A stretch of DNA of 64,000 nucleotides from Neobacillus niacini (GTDB lineage: Bacteria; Bacillota; Bacilli; Bacillales; Cytobacillaceae): the NCBI RefSeq assembly GCF_023715785.1, contig NZ_JAMBOX010000004.1, positions 226,956 through 290,955 of the forward strand, given 5' to 3'. Positions 1 through 8,997 of the stretch are shown piece by piece. How positions within the stretch are numbered: the first letter of the stretch is position 1; each line of letters starts with the position of its first letter. The position numbers were made by a program, and so were the translations under genes. The notes under the pieces are model-generated. The model made no database searches, had not been told where the DNA came from, and saw only the letters and a list, made by a program, of their open reading frames with translations.

Positions 1-1
1 C

Positions 2-187
2 GCTTCGATTATGGTTTCCAACAGGCAGGAAGTAAAGCAGTTTATGGAAAAAGTCCGCACTACAAAAGCATCATTTTTATCAGAATTAACAGGCGGGATT
101 CATCTGCACACTGTTTCGGCAGGGAGTAAAGATGCACTGGATAAGGTGGAGGAAGTACTTAGGGCGGAAGGGTTATTGATGGTTTAA
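2..187 (+). CDS. niaR: NiaR-type transcription repressor, C-terminal part (3H domain)
   Basis: This reading frame is open from the left edge and ends at TAA 185-187, giving 61 residues from ASIMVSNRQE to AEGLLMV. The segment GGIHLHT, with its paired histidines, and the closing EVLRAEGLLMV resemble the end of the 3H domain of NiaR/YrxA. That protein is the nicotinate-responsive repressor of NAD biosynthesis genes. In B. subtilis yrxA is the neighbour of pheA, which agrees with pheA lying next door here, convergent with this gene. The N-terminal winged-helix domain is outside the window. The assignment rests on this short tail plus synteny, so it is good but not certain. Confidence 0.7.
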   Translation, partial: ASIMVSNRQEVKQFMEKVRTTKASFLSELTGGIHLHTVSAGSKDALDKVEEVLRAEGLLMV

Positions 188-208
188 TAAGGTTTGTGGA
201 GAAAGAAA

Positions 209-323
209 GTCCGTAGAATGCGATTCCTGCGGACATTTTTATTGATTTTCCATACCATTTTGTCCGCAGAACACATTCCTGCGGACATTTTTGTTAATTT
301 TCCAAACCGTTTTGTCCGCAGAA
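209..323. repeat. Three spaced palindromic GTCCGCAG repeats between niaR and pheA
   Basis: Copies start at 209, 262 and 314, a spacing of 53 and 52 bp. The first two are near-perfect palindromes with arms GTCCGCAGAA (GTCCGTAGAA in the first copy) and TTCCTGCGGAC, followed by ATTTTT. The third copy is only the left arm. They fill the gap between the convergent niaR and pheA stop codons. Hairpin plus T-run means they may act as terminators, but the regular spacing also links them to the other phased arrays in this window. Confidence 0.8.
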
Positions 324-338
324 CACTAAATTTTTAAG

Positions 339-1193
339 TTAGTTTAATTCCAGCATAATCTTAGGGTAGCTTCCGAGCACTTTCACACCGCAGCCCAGTG
401 CTTCCATTTCCGCAATTGCACCTGGAATCAAGACTTCATCCAGTTTCATTTCAATATCGATGACAAAAAAGTAATTTCCAATTCCTGTTTTCATTGGACG
501 CGATTCAATTTTTGAGAGATTCAATCTCCGCCAAGCGAATGCCGACAGTACCTGATGCAACGCCCCTGCTTGGTCGGATGGCAGCGTCACCATCAACGTA
601 GTTTTATAATAATTTGCCCCGCTAAACTCTAGCAGTTGCTCCTGTTTTTCGGTCAACACGACAAAACGTGTGTGATTATAATCAAAGTCATGAATATTTC
701 TTTTTACAATTGTCAGCCCATACTCCTCGGCCGCCAATTCGTTGGCAATCGCCGCAATTTTGCTTTCCGGAGTTTCTTGAACCAACTTTGCTGCAGCGGC
801 AGTCGATGATTTACTTTCAGAAGGCACCCCTTTAAATTGTTTATGTAAAAAACGGTGACACTGGGCAATCGCATGAGAATGGCTATAAATTCTCGTTACC
901 TCCTGCCAGTTTTCGGCGTTGGCGGGATGAACCATAAAATGCTGTTTAATAGGAAGGGTTATTTCCCCAACAATCGGAATATCCACCTCCTGGGTCAAAT
1001 AATCAAGCGTTATGTTAACAGAGCCCTCCAAAGCGTTTTCGAGCGGAACCACGGCAAGGTCAATATCGTTGTTAACAACGGCATCCATGCATTCGGGTAT
1101 GGTCTGAAAAGGTAGATGTTCTTGCGTATTAAATACCTTTTTAACCGCGAGTTCAGTAAATGTTGCCTTTGGACCTAAATATCCTACTTTCAA
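339..1193 (-). CDS. pheA: Prephenate dehydratase
   Basis: Converts prephenate to phenylpyruvate in phenylalanine biosynthesis. The N-terminal catalytic domain opens with KVGYLGPKATFTE and contains the family TRF motif at about residues 175-177 (HTRFVVL). The C-terminal ACT regulatory domain has GALHQVL (about 210-216) and ESRP (about 230-233), the phenylalanine-binding motifs of the family. I place the start at TTG 1191-1193, preceded by GGGAG/AGAGG, giving 284 residues, about the size of B. subtilis PheA. An upstream ATG at 1221 would add ten residues that cover the ribosome binding site. It lies downstream of pheB with a hairpin in between, so it may be read from the obg-pheB transcript or be attenuated. 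Confidence 0.95.
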   Translation of the reverse strand: MKVGYLGPKATFTELAVKKVFNTQEHLPFQTIPECMDAVVNNDIDLAVVPLENALEGSVNITLDYLTQEVDIPIVGEITLPIKQHFMVHPANAENWQEVTRIYSHSHAIAQCHRFLHKQFKGVPSESKSSTAAAAKLVQETPESKIAAIANELAAEEYGLTIVKRNIHDFDYNHTRFVVLTEKQEQLLEFSGANYYKTTLMVTLPSDQAGALHQVLSAFAWRRLNLSKIESRPMKTGIGNYFFVIDIEMKLDEVLIPGAIAEMEALGCGVKVLGSYPKIMLELN

Positions 1194-1253
1194 TTTTCCT
1201 CTACTCCCTTTTCTGATGTACAAAACCTTATTAGAAATTTCCGAAAAATTTTA

Positions 1254-1308
1254 TTAAAAAGAAAGCCGGGACAGGCTTGTGATCATAAATCACTACGCTC
1301 CTGTTCCC
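1254..1308 (-). terminator. Hairpin between pheB and pheA
   Basis: Read on the minus strand, GGGAACAGG (1308-1300) pairs with CCTGTCCC (1275-1268), with an inner GTGAT/ATCAC helix. A T-rich tail (TTTCTTTTTAAT) follows. It overlaps the pheB stop codon and could terminate or attenuate transcription before pheA. Confidence 0.6.
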
Positions 1309-1742
1309 AGCACTTCGACCTTCTCAACAAACTCAAGCTTCCTCAGATTAGAAAGCAGGTCATTGATATCATTCTTCAGTCCGGCAGTGTTCAAAGACAA
1401 GGTCACGTTCGCCCGGCCTTGAAGCGGGATGGTCTGGTGAATCGTCAAAACATTGCAGCCGGATGCCGCAACAACAGCCAATAATTTTGACAATGTCCCG
1501 GAACGGTCCTCGAGATGGAAAAACAACGAGATAATTCGCTCTTTTGAAACCGTGGAAAAGGCAAAAACGGTATCTCTATATTTATAAAAGGCACTTCGGC
1601 TTAAATCGACTTTTGAAACTGCATCCCCAATCGATTCGGCCTTGCCTCTTTCAAGGAGGTCCTTTGCTTCAATCGTTTTCTTCATGGCCTCTGACAACAC
1701 ATCTTCGCGGACTAAATAAAATTTTTTCTCAAAATTATCCAT
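1293..1742 (-). CDS. pheB: ACT domain protein PheB
   Basis: A 149-residue protein of the PheB/UPF0735 family. The N-terminal half contains a short helical region with [13 protein letters not shown]. The C-terminal half (about residues 65-145) is an ACT domain beginning [19 protein letters not shown]. PheB has historically been annotated as chorismate mutase, but its real role is not settled; ligand sensing through the ACT domain is the safer statement. I chose ATG 1740-1742, six bases after GGAGAGG; the TTG two codons upstream directly abuts that ribosome binding site. It follows obg by about 30 bp, so it is probably co-transcribed with obg. Confidence 0.9.
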   Translation of the reverse strand: MDNFEKKFYLVREDVLSEAMKKTIEAKDLLERGKAESIGDAVSKVDLSRSAFYKYRDTVFAFSTVSKERIISLFFHLEDRSGTLSKLLAVVAASGCNVLTIHQTIPLQGRANVTLSLNTAGLKNDINDLLSNLRKLEFVEKVEVLGTGA

Positions 1743-1772
1743 GCCCAACCTCTCCCTCTATGGGACCCCTCA

Positions 1773-3062
1773 TTATTCAATAAACTCGAATTCAAACTCC
1801 AATAACTTCACAATATCCCCGTCTTTTGCGCCACGTGCCCGAAGTGCATCGTCGACTCCAAGGCCGCGCAATTGACGTGAGAAACGGCGGACGGATTCAT
1901 CTCTTGAAAAATCAGTCATCTTAAACAGTCTTTCAATCTTTTCACCAGAAACAACAAACGAACCGTCCGGATCTCTTGTAATCGTAAAGGCATCCGGATC
2001 CGCCTCGTGTTTATAAAGAACCCGGTTAACCCCCAATTCTTCCTCTTCGTGCTGCAGCGGGAATTCAGGCGTTTCTTCCAGCATGTCAGCCACCGCAAAT
2101 AACAGCTCGCGCAAGCCTTGACGGGTAATCGCGGAAATAGGGAAAATCAGATATTCCTCTTTCAGCTGCTCTTTAAACTTTTTCAAGTTTTCCTCGGCAT
2201 CTGGCATGTCCATTTTGTTGGCAACAATGATTTGCGGCCGCTCGGTCAAGCGCAAATTATATTCCTTTAATTCGCGGTTGATGGTCAAATAATCCTCATA
2301 CGGATCCCTGCCCTCCATGGCTGCCATATCAATCACATGAACAATAACCCTTGTGCGTTCAATATGCCGTAAAAATTGATGCCCCAGCCCGACACCGGCA
2401 TGGGCCCCTTCAATCAACCCTGGGAGGTCAGCCATGACAAAGCTTCGGCCATCCTCAGTCTCAACCATTCCAAGATTCGGTACGATGGTGGTAAAATGAT
2501 ATTCGGCAATTTTCGGTCTCGCAGATGAAACAACCGACAACAACGTCGACTTTCCTACACTCGGAAACCCAACCAGTCCCACATCGGCCAACAGCTTCAA
2601 TTCCAAAACAACGTCACGCTCTTGACCAGGTTCGCCGTTTTCAGCGATTTCGGGGGCAGGATTGGCAGGTGTTGCGAATCGAGTATTCCCCCGGCCGCCG
2701 CGACCTCCTTTAGCAATAACCGCCCTTTGGCCATGCTCAACCAGGTCCGCAATGACCTCATTTGTTTCTGCATCCATGACTACCGTTCCCGGGGGCACCT
2801 TGACAATCATATCCTTCGAGCCACGTCCATGCTGCCCCTTGGACATGCCATGCTCGCCGCGCGGTGCCTTAAAATGGCGCTGGTAGCGGAAATCCATTAG
2901 AGTCCGCAAACCTTCCTCGACGACAAAAACTACATCCGCGCCCTTGCCGCCATCGCCGCCGGCAGGACCGCCCTTTGGCACATATTTTTCACGGCGGAAC
3001 GCGACCATGCCATTGCCGCCATCGCCGCCTTTAACATAAATTTTTACTTGATCGACAAACAT
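1773..3062 (-). CDS. obg: Obg family GTPase ObgE/CgtA
   Basis: A 429-residue ribosome-associated GTPase needed for 50S assembly, growth and, in B. subtilis, for activation of the sporulation phosphorelay and the SigB stress response. The glycine-rich Obg fold covers residues 1-158 ([21 protein letters not shown]). The G domain has G1 GFPSVGKST at 165-173, G3 DLPG at 212-215 and G4 NKMD at 282-285. The Obg C-terminal (OCT) domain occupies about 350-429. Length matches the 428-residue B. subtilis protein. It is placed between spo0B (upstream) and pheB (downstream), the usual Bacillus order. Confidence 0.97.
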   Translation of the reverse strand: MFVDQVKIYVKGGDGGNGMVAFRREKYVPKGGPAGGDGGKGADVVFVVEEGLRTLMDFRYQRHFKAPRGEHGMSKGQHGRGSKDMIVKVPPGTVVMDAETNEVIADLVEHGQRAVIAKGGRGGRGNTRFATPANPAPEIAENGEPGQERDVVLELKLLADVGLVGFPSVGKSTLLSVVSSARPKIAEYHFTTIVPNLGMVETEDGRSFVMADLPGLIEGAHAGVGLGHQFLRHIERTRVIVHVIDMAAMEGRDPYEDYLTINRELKEYNLRLTERPQIIVANKMDMPDAEENLKKFKEQLKEEYLIFPISAITRQGLRELLFAVADMLEETPEFPLQHEEEELGVNRVLYKHEADPDAFTITRDPDGSFVVSGEKIERLFKMTDFSRDESVRRFSRQLRGLGVDDALRARGAKDGDIVKLLEFEFEFIE

Positions 3063-3109
3063 CTTTATCCTCCAGTCGGATACCTTAAATTACTGATTGA
3101 TTACCATGC

Positions 3110-3640
3110 CTACATCACCGGCATAAACACTTCCAAAGCAAGTTCGCTATCGGATAATTCCTTTACTTCTGCATTAATTACCGATGACGCCATGAATGTT
3201 TCCATCAGTTGATTATTACTTATTATCCCGCGAAAATCAAAAAAGAAACGAATTCCATTTGACTGCGGCTCAATTGTTATTGATAAATCGTTCTCCTGAA
3301 ATGCTTCAATGGCTTGATCCAGACAGTTAAAAAAGGACTTTGTCCAATCTGCCAGGCTGCCATCATCTATCTTTATGTACTCCGAATCCTGAAAAACTTC
3401 ATATTCAAGCCGAAACGAGTGGTTTTCCCAGTTTGTTTTTAAAAGCAGTGCCGCAAACTTCGGCAGCGACAAATTGGACAGTTTTGTCTCATGCTGGGTC
3501 TCGATGACAATTTCATCAATTACCTTTTTCGCCCTGTCAATCCGCCCCAAATCCAAGTTTGCCTTGATTAGCTGCAGTTTGTTTAGCCAGTCATGGCGTG
3601 AATGCCGAAGCACCTCAATAATGTCCCATTCTTTTTCCAT
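3110..3640 (-). CDS. spo0B: Sporulation initiation phosphotransferase Spo0B
   Basis: Spo0B carries phosphate from Spo0F-P to Spo0A in the sporulation phosphorelay. The helical hairpin contains LRHSRHDWLNKLQLIKANL, and the second histidine of HSRHD is the phosphorylated residue (His16 with the start chosen here, His30 in B. subtilis). The C-terminal half is the degenerate, ATPase-like domain of the family. The start at ATG 3638-3640 is preceded by GGGAGAG at good spacing; the longest frame begins with a TTG at 3691 that has no ribosome binding site, so I shortened the protein to 176 residues. It lies 48 bp upstream of obg. Confidence 0.9.
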   Translation of the reverse strand: MEKEWDIIEVLRHSRHDWLNKLQLIKANLDLGRIDRAKKVIDEIVIETQHETKLSNLSLPKFAALLLKTNWENHSFRLEYEVFQDSEYIKIDDGSLADWTKSFFNCLDQAIEAFQENDLSITIEPQSNGIRFFFDFRGIISNNQLMETFMASSVINAEVKELSDSELALEVFMPVM

Positions 3641-3795
3641 ACCGTACTCTCCCAATTCATTGTCGGAAACTGTTTGCTGATAGTATATCAAAAAAACAAC
3701 CGGTAGTAAGCATTTTTATGTATTGCAAAGGGGAAAATGAAGTAAATTTAACCAGCGAGAGAGGGAGCAGAGCGGAAAAATTTTCCTAAATTAAC

Positions 3796-3830
3796 CAAAA
3801 AGAAAACCCTAACCATTTGGTTAGAGTTTT
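3796..3830 (-). terminator. Terminator of the rplU-prp-rpmA operon
   Basis: Twelve-base arms 3803-3814 and 3819-3830 (AAAACCCTAACC / GGTTAGAGTTTT) form a hairpin with a 4-base loop. On the minus strand it is followed by TTTTCTTTTTGG, just after the rpmA stop. Confidence 0.85.
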
Positions 3831-3838
3831 CTAAGCCA

Positions 3839-4132
<294 letters not shown>

Positions 4133-4480
4133 CTAGTCCACCTCCCGCTTTTTGAAGGTTATTTTTATGTGCTCGCCATACTCTTCTTCAATCGCCCGTA
4201 ATGAGACAACCATACCTTCCAGAAGAAGTTGAACTTTCTCATTAATGCCTTCAGGGAGCTGCCCCGGAAGAACACAGCGGAGAAAGCCCTCTTCAGGGTC
4301 AATGGCAATGTCAGGAGTAACTCCGGTTAACTCGTGTACGGCATTTATTGCCCCAACTGAAACCGCCGATACACCCGCACATACAATATCCGTTCCCTTT
4401 TCAGAGAAAAAAGCATGACCGCTGATTATAAATGATTGAATGGAATTGGCTTCCGTACGATTAATCGTAATGTTAATCAT
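4133..4480 (-). CDS. prp: Ribosomal processing cysteine protease Prp (YsxB)
   Basis: A 115-residue protein of the Prp (YsxB) family that cleaves the N-terminal extension of L27. The catalytic dyad can be read: His in SGHAFFSEKG (about residue 22) and Cys in DIVCAGVSA (about residue 34), as known for the S. aureus enzyme. It is encoded between rplU and rpmA as in most Firmicutes, so enzyme and substrate are produced from one transcript. Translation probably couples with rpmA because the genes adjoin without a gap. Confidence 0.95.
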   Translation of the reverse strand: MINITINRTEANSIQSFIISGHAFFSEKGTDIVCAGVSAVSVGAINAVHELTGVTPDIAIDPEEGFLRCVLPGQLPEGINEKVQLLLEGMVVSLRAIEEEYGEHIKITFKKREVD

Positions 4481-4496
4481 CTATAGGTTCAACACC

Positions 4497-4805
4497 TTAC
4501 GCGTTGATTTTTTCGATGACAACTTTAGTGTAAGGTTGACGATGACCTTGCTTCTTGCGATTGTTTTTCTTCGCTTTGTACTTGAACACGATGATTTTCT
4601 TTTGACGGCCTTGTTTTTCAACTTTTGCTGTAACAGTCGCGCCTTCAACAACAGGGCTTCCTACCTTTACAGTTTCACCGCCAACGAAAAGAACTTTGTC
4701 AAAAGTAACTGTTTCGCCTGCTTCTGCATCTAATTTCTCGATGTAGATCGCTTGGCCTTCTTCGACTTTAAGCTGCTTACCGCCAGTTTCGATAATTGCG
4801 TACAT
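4497..4805 (-). CDS. rplU: 50S ribosomal protein L21
   Basis: A 102-residue L21 opening [18 protein letters not shown] and ending [16 protein letters not shown], with the conserved [17 protein letters not shown] loop. The start is ATG 4803-4805, seven bases after AGGAGG; a GTG three codons upstream overlaps that site and is not credible. First gene of the rplU-prp-rpmA operon, which is preceded by an L21 leader RNA and a sigma-A type promoter. Confidence 0.97.
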   Translation of the reverse strand: MYAIIETGGKQLKVEEGQAIYIEKLDAEAGETVTFDKVLFVGGETVKVGSPVVEGATVTAKVEKQGRQKKIIVFKYKAKKNNRKKQGHRQPYTKVVIEKINA

Positions 4806-4811
4806 GAACTG

Positions 4812-4910
4812 CACCTCCTTATAAACTCAGACTCGCCATCCACAGGCGTTTATGCCAGGCATAAATCTTACTACCTGTTCTGTGCGGTTGTAGCACGGGT
4901 GCGCTACAAA
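4812..4910 (-). ncRNA. Ribosomal protein L21 leader RNA
   Basis: The 5' untranslated region of rplU folds into consecutive hairpins. One is GTAGCGCA/TGCTAC at 4890-4907; another is TTTATGCC/GGCATAAA at 4849-4865. The stretch GGCGAGTCTGAGTTT just before the ribosome binding site is what I remember as conserved in the L21 leader. These leaders are thought to mediate feedback by L21. The family match is from memory, not from a covariance search. Confidence 0.75.
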
Positions 4911-4922
4911 CATAACATTAAA

Positions 4923-4952
4923 ATCCTAACATAATTCAATCCCCAGTGTCAA
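4923..4952 (-). promoter_or_regulatory. Predicted sigma-A promoter of rplU
   Basis: On the minus strand TTGACA (4952-4947) is followed after 18 bases by TAGGAT (4928-4923). It lies in the 3' end of the RNase E/G gene and would start the L21 leader near 4915. Confidence 0.65.
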
Positions 4953-6396
4953 CAGATTTTTCGGCAATCTCTGACACTACGCCGAATTGCTTTAATAGAT
5001 AATAAGGCTTGTCTCCATGCCGGATTGAAAAAAATAATTTCAAATGCAAGAGGCTTTCCACTGCATCCTTATGTTCATTATTTGGTCCAAGCAGCGCCTC
5101 GACAACCGCTTTTGTTGTCTCAATCAGGACGGCGTCGTGTTCCGAAAACCGATGCTCAAGCAGTTCCCGTTCCAACCTGAAGGCAATTGTCTCCGCACTT
5201 AGTATTCTCCCCGTTCCCTCGCAAACGGGACACTTCGCCTGCAATGCCTCAGAGAGAGTCACCTTCGTTTTCTTCCTCGTTAACTGAAGGATGCCAAGCG
5301 GAGTAAAGCCAATCACCTTTGTCTGCCTTTCATCCTTTAAAATCTCAGTCTCCCAGGTATCTAGAATGGCCTGCTTATCCTGTTCCCGGCTCATATTAAT
5401 AAAATCAATCAGCACAATGCCGCCAATATCGCGCAGCCTCAGCTGCCTGAGGATCTCCCTTACCGCCCGCTGATTTGTTTTAAAAACGGTATCCTGGTAA
5501 TCAAGCTTTCCGGAAAATTTCCCGGTGTTGACATCAATGATGGTCAGCGCCTCGGTTTCATCAAAAATAAGATAGGCACCTTGATCGAGCCAGACAATCC
5601 GCTTTAGCGCCTTATCGATTTCATGCTCAACCTTATAGGCCGAAAAAATATTTTCCTTTCCATTATAGTAATTCGCCGGAATCTTTTTGCCTTCCAGCAG
5701 TTTCTTTAACGCGAGGTCATCGACAATGACTTCTCCGGAAGCCATCCGTGCCGCTTGGCCGATTATCATTTCGGTAAAGCTGTCATTTTGAAAAATCAGC
5801 CCCGGCTTTTTTAATTGAGAGGACCGGTGCAGCAGTTCTTGATACTGTCCGCGCAGATGCGTGATTTCTTCGTGGATTTCCGTTTCTCCTGACTTCAAGG
5901 CTGATGTACGAAAAATTAGCCCCTCTTCCGCTGTTTTACATGTGCTGCCAATCCGGCGAAGCGAAGCCTTGAGCTTATCATCGGCAATTTTTTTCGAGAC
6001 GGCCACATAGCGCCCGTTCGGCATGTAAATCAGGTTATCCCCCTGGATTTCAATAATTCCCGTCACCTTTGCCCCTTTTGTACCGGCTGCATCCTTTTCG
6101 ACCTGGACGAGCAGCTTTTCGCCTTGATGGACAAAGGAGGATACATTTCGCTGTTTATCATCAGCCAGAACATAGGCAGGCAGCTGGTCGCGGTGAAGAT
6201 AAGCCTGCTTTTCCTGACTGATATCCACAAACGCTGCATTCATTCCGGGCAGCACCTTGGTGACAGTCCCATAATAAATATTACCGACCAGAGAACGATG
6301 CTCTGGCCGGTCAATGACGATTTTTTCAACCTTTTGATTTCGCAAATAGGCAAATCTTTTTTCCCTTGAAGCATAATTAACAATTAATCTTTCCAA
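4936..6396 (-). CDS. rng: Ribonuclease E/G family endoribonuclease
   Basis: An RNase E/G catalytic core. The N-terminal S1 domain includes GTVTKVLPGMNAAFVDI. The metal-binding aspartates lie in TIIDVNTGKF (Asp about 288) and GIVLIDFINM (Asp about 331). The Zn-link CPVCEGTG is at about 389-396. B. subtilis has no RNase E/G and relies on RNase Y and J, so this is an extra enzyme found in some other Bacillaceae. I place the start at TTG 6394-6396 after GTGAGG, so that the protein begins LERLIVNYASREKR as in homologues; the ATG at 6438 has no ribosome binding site. It follows spoIVFB closely and precedes the ribosomal operon. Confidence 0.92.
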   Translation of the reverse strand: MERLIVNYASREKRFAYLRNQKVEKIVIDRPEHRSLVGNIYYGTVTKVLPGMNAAFVDISQEKQAYLHRDQLPAYVLADDKQRNVSSFVHQGEKLLVQVEKDAAGTKGAKVTGIIEIQGDNLIYMPNGRYVAVSKKIADDKLKASLRRIGSTCKTAEEGLIFRTSALKSGETEIHEEITHLRGQYQELLHRSSQLKKPGLIFQNDSFTEMIIGQAARMASGEVIVDDLALKKLLEGKKIPANYYNGKENIFSAYKVEHEIDKALKRIVWLDQGAYLIFDETEALTIIDVNTGKFSGKLDYQDTVFKTNQRAVREILRQLRLRDIGGIVLIDFINMSREQDKQAILDTWETEILKDERQTKVIGFTPLGILQLTRKKTKVTLSEALQAKCPVCEGTGRILSAETIAFRLERELLEHRFSEHDAVLIETTKAVVEALLGPNNEHKDAVESLLHLKLFFSIRHGDKPYYLLKQFGVVSEIAEKSVDTGD

Positions 6397-6440
6397 TCGG
6401 CCGGCCTCACTTTTTAAATTGTTGGTTCTATTATACATTT

Positions 6441-7307
6441 TTAAAATAAAAAAAGAAGGTCGCTGATTTTATCGGTCAATCTTTTTTCAGTAAAATAGGC
6501 ATGGAGGATTTCGTTTTCGTCCAAGGTCCCCTTTTCCTTTCCGTCTGATTCTACGATGATCGGGTGCTTGCAGCCGCGCTGGAATTTTTCAAGAACATGA
6601 ATCAGCAAATCCTGTTCATTTGCCTGAATCGGGATTAAAGCCTGTGGGTTTGATTTTTTTCCGTAATACCTTTCCAATAAAAACCGGATAAAAATAAACC
6701 GCCGCTGCTTCCATTCATAGTAAAGCGAGAAAAACAAAAAGCCAATGACAACCCAGACATTGATATGTGCCGGTGCTGTAAGCAGGATGGCAGCCGAAAA
6801 CAGGCAAAGGCTGATAAAGGAAATGATCAAGGTTAGCCGGTGGGCATTGGTAAAGGAATCTTTTAATGAGAGCAGTAAAAATACCAGTTTACCGCCGTCA
6901 AGCGGCCAAACTGGAAACAAATTAAAAATCAAAATCATGAGATTGTATTGGATAAACAGCGGGAATAAATCTACCGGAAACAAGTTGAAAGAATTCAGGA
7001 GAAACGCTCCGCCCACCAGCCACACATGCTGAAGCGGGCCCGCCAGGACGACGATTGCCTCTTCCTTAATCGGTCGGTTCCCGTGCTCATCCATTTCCGC
7101 CACACCGCCAAACGGCAGGAGGGTGATTTTTTTTATTCGCCAGGAAAAAAAAGAAGCTGCAGCAGCATGCCCCATTTCATGAACAAAAATAATACCTAAC
7201 AGCAAACACAGCTCCACAAAATGTGCAGTCGCAATCGACAAGGCGATAACAAGCCATAACAGAGGATGGATATGAACATGACGAAGCAGCTCGATCGCTT
7301 TATTCAA
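6441..7307 (-). CDS. spoIVFB: Stage IV sporulation protein FB, intramembrane pro-sigma-K protease
   Basis: A site-2 family (M50) membrane metalloprotease that cleaves pro-sigma-K in the mother-cell membrane around the forespore. The zinc motif HEMGH is at residues 43-47 and the third ligand lies in FPVWPLDGGK (Asp137). Several hydrophobic segments cover residues 15-210, and a C-terminal cytosolic CBS-like region follows, as in B. subtilis (288 residues both). The TTG start at 7305-7307 follows AAGGTGAT. It overlaps the end of spoIVFA by 8 bp, so translation is coupled to its inhibitor. Its product controls sigma-K, and therefore also any sigma-K promoter at the gerE element. Confidence 0.96.
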   Translation of the reverse strand: MNKAIELLRHVHIHPLLWLVIALSIATAHFVELCLLLGIIFVHEMGHAAAASFFSWRIKKITLLPFGGVAEMDEHGNRPIKEEAIVVLAGPLQHVWLVGGAFLLNSFNLFPVDLFPLFIQYNLMILIFNLFPVWPLDGGKLVFLLLSLKDSFTNAHRLTLIISFISLCLFSAAILLTAPAHINVWVVIGFLFFSLYYEWKQRRFIFIRFLLERYYGKKSNPQALIPIQANEQDLLIHVLEKFQRGCKHPIIVESDGKEKGTLDENEILHAYFTEKRLTDKISDLLFLF

Positions 7308-8082
7308 GTCGAATCACCTTAATCGGGTCGATAAAGCCATCCCCTTTTTTAACGGCAAAATAATATTGCCCTTTCGTTTTGTCTTCACCTGCTGAAGCCG
7401 AAACCGTACCAACAACGGTTCTTTTTTCAGCGTAATCAAATAATTTCACTTTAATGTCGTTTAAGTTGCCGTACCAGGTTTCTGTTCCATCGGAATGCTG
7501 AATGATGACGGTCTTGCCAATGTCTTCTTTCAATCCGGCAAATACCACATTTCCGCCATTAATCGTTTGTACGGGGGCATCCTTGGCTGTTTCAATCATG
7601 ATCCCCTGGCCGTTTTTCTCAAAGTTCTCCAGCATTTTCCCGGATACTGGCACTGCGCCCTTTTGCAGTTCTTCATTTTTCTCTGTTTTATCCCCCTCGG
7701 AGAACGGGAGCAGCGCCAGCGGCTTGCCAAATTTATTTTCATACCATTCGGATACAGCCGCAAACTGGAAGTCCTTGTCCATTGTTTTGGCAATGTAATC
7801 CCGCGCCGGATCTAGTGCTGCCGAGTGATTGCGGAACAGAATCGCCACCACTAAAAACAGCAGGACCGAAGCCAATATTTTGAACAGGAACACTTCCTTT
7901 TTAAATAGCGGATGCCCATCTTCACTATTGCCGCCAGCGGATGGAGGAATATAATTCAATGCGAGTTTTTCCTCATGTCCAGGCCAAAGCACTTGGCGGT
8001 CTGGACTGTTGCTTGCTGGCCCTTTTTCCCGTTTGCGCTTGGCAATTCGCCGCCGTATTTCATCCGGAGTAGAGCGTGCCAT
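7300..8082 (-). CDS. spoIVFA: Stage IV sporulation protein FA
   Basis: A membrane protein that anchors and inhibits SpoIVFB until the forespore signal arrives. A basic cytosolic N-terminus (ARSTPDEIRRRIAKRKREKG) is followed by one membrane span near residues 64-84 (FLFKILASVLLFLVVAILF). A C-terminal M23/LytM-like domain (about 150-260) follows, in which the usual catalytic HxH is replaced (TWYGNL), so it should be inactive, as in known SpoIVFA. I chose ATG 8080-8082, nine bases after AAGGG; two upstream starts within four codons are too near that site. Confidence 0.93.
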   Translation of the reverse strand: MARSTPDEIRRRIAKRKREKGPASNSPDRQVLWPGHEEKLALNYIPPSAGGNSEDGHPLFKKEVFLFKILASVLLFLVVAILFRNHSAALDPARDYIAKTMDKDFQFAAVSEWYENKFGKPLALLPFSEGDKTEKNEELQKGAVPVSGKMLENFEKNGQGIMIETAKDAPVQTINGGNVVFAGLKEDIGKTVIIQHSDGTETWYGNLNDIKVKLFDYAEKRTVVGTVSASAGEDKTKGQYYFAVKKGDGFIDPIKVIRLE

Positions 8083-8149
8083 ACCCATCAACCCTTTTCA
8101 CACAGTTTGTACAAGTTTATGAGGATGGCAGGCAGAGTATGACCCTACA

Positions 8150-8184
8150 AAAAGAAAAAACCTGTCCACCTCGATGTGAACAGG
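8150..8184 (-). terminator. Terminator after minD
   Basis: On the minus strand CCTGTTCAC and GTGGACAGG form a 9-bp stem with a 6-base loop, followed by TTTTTTCTTTTT. It closes the mre-min operon before spoIVFA. Confidence 0.9.
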
Positions 8185-8192
8185 CATGTCTA

Positions 8193-8996
8193 TTAACGAA
8201 CGCCAAAGAATTTTTTTAACTTGGAAAAAACGCCTTTATTGGCTTCCTCCAATGGTTGGAGCGGAATAGATTCGCCGAGAATACGGCGGGCAATATTTCG
8301 GTAGGCAATTGAGGCCTTGCTGTTTGGATTCAGGGCAATTGGCTCACCGTGGTTGGAAGCTTTAATAACTTCCTCATCATCGGCGACAATGCCGATTAAC
8401 TCAATGGATAGATGCTGGGTAATTTCATCGATATCAAGCATATCGCCGCTTTTCATCATATTGTAGCGGATTCGGTTCACAATTAATTTAGGTGATTCTA
8501 AATCCTTTTCTTTTTCAAGCAAACCAATGATTCGGTCGGCATCGCGAACAGCGGAAACCTCCGGAGTGGTGACGACAATTGCCTTATCGGCACCGGCAAC
8601 TGCATTCTTATAGCCCTGCTCGATTCCGGCAGGACAGTCAATGATAATATAATCATAATCCTGTTTTAATTCTTCCACTAACTCTTTCATCTGCTCCGGC
8701 TTAACCGCAGTTTTATCGACGGTTTGCGCAGCAGGCAACAGATATAGTAAACCATCAAATCGTTTATCCTTAACCAATGCCTGATGCGTTTTGCATCTTT
8801 TTTCGATTACATCAACAAGATCATAGATAATTCTATTTTCAAGCCCCATTACGACATCCAAGTTTCGAAGGCCGATGTCTGTATCGACTAAGCATACTTT
8901 TTTCCCTTGAAGGGCCAGCGCCGTGCCGATATTTGCGGAGGTTGTCGTTTTGCCGACACCGCCCTTCCCCGATGTAATTACAATAGCTTCTCCCAC
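8193..8996 (-). CDS. minD: Septum site-determining protein MinD
   Basis: A 267-residue ParA/MinD ATPase that recruits MinC to the membrane to block polar division. The deviant Walker A is KGGVGKTT at residues 11-18, and the Walker B region is YIIIDCPAG. The C-terminus SKLKKFFGVR is the amphipathic membrane-targeting helix. It is encoded one base after minC and is the last gene before a strong terminator. Confidence 0.97.
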   Translation of the reverse strand: MGEAIVITSGKGGVGKTTTSANIGTALALQGKKVCLVDTDIGLRNLDVVMGLENRIIYDLVDVIEKRCKTHQALVKDKRFDGLLYLLPAAQTVDKTAVKPEQMKELVEELKQDYDYIIIDCPAGIEQGYKNAVAGADKAIVVTTPEVSAVRDADRIIGLLEKEKDLESPKLIVNRIRYNMMKSGDMLDIDEITQHLSIELIGIVADDEEVIKASNHGEPIALNPNSKASIAYRNIARRILGESIPLQPLEEANKGVFSKLKKFFGVR

Positions 8997-8997
8997 T

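Noticed and set aside
855..1115. Antisense open frame within pheA
   Set aside because: It is the shadow of a well-supported gene with no start signals of its own; the same applies to the many other antisense frames in the window.
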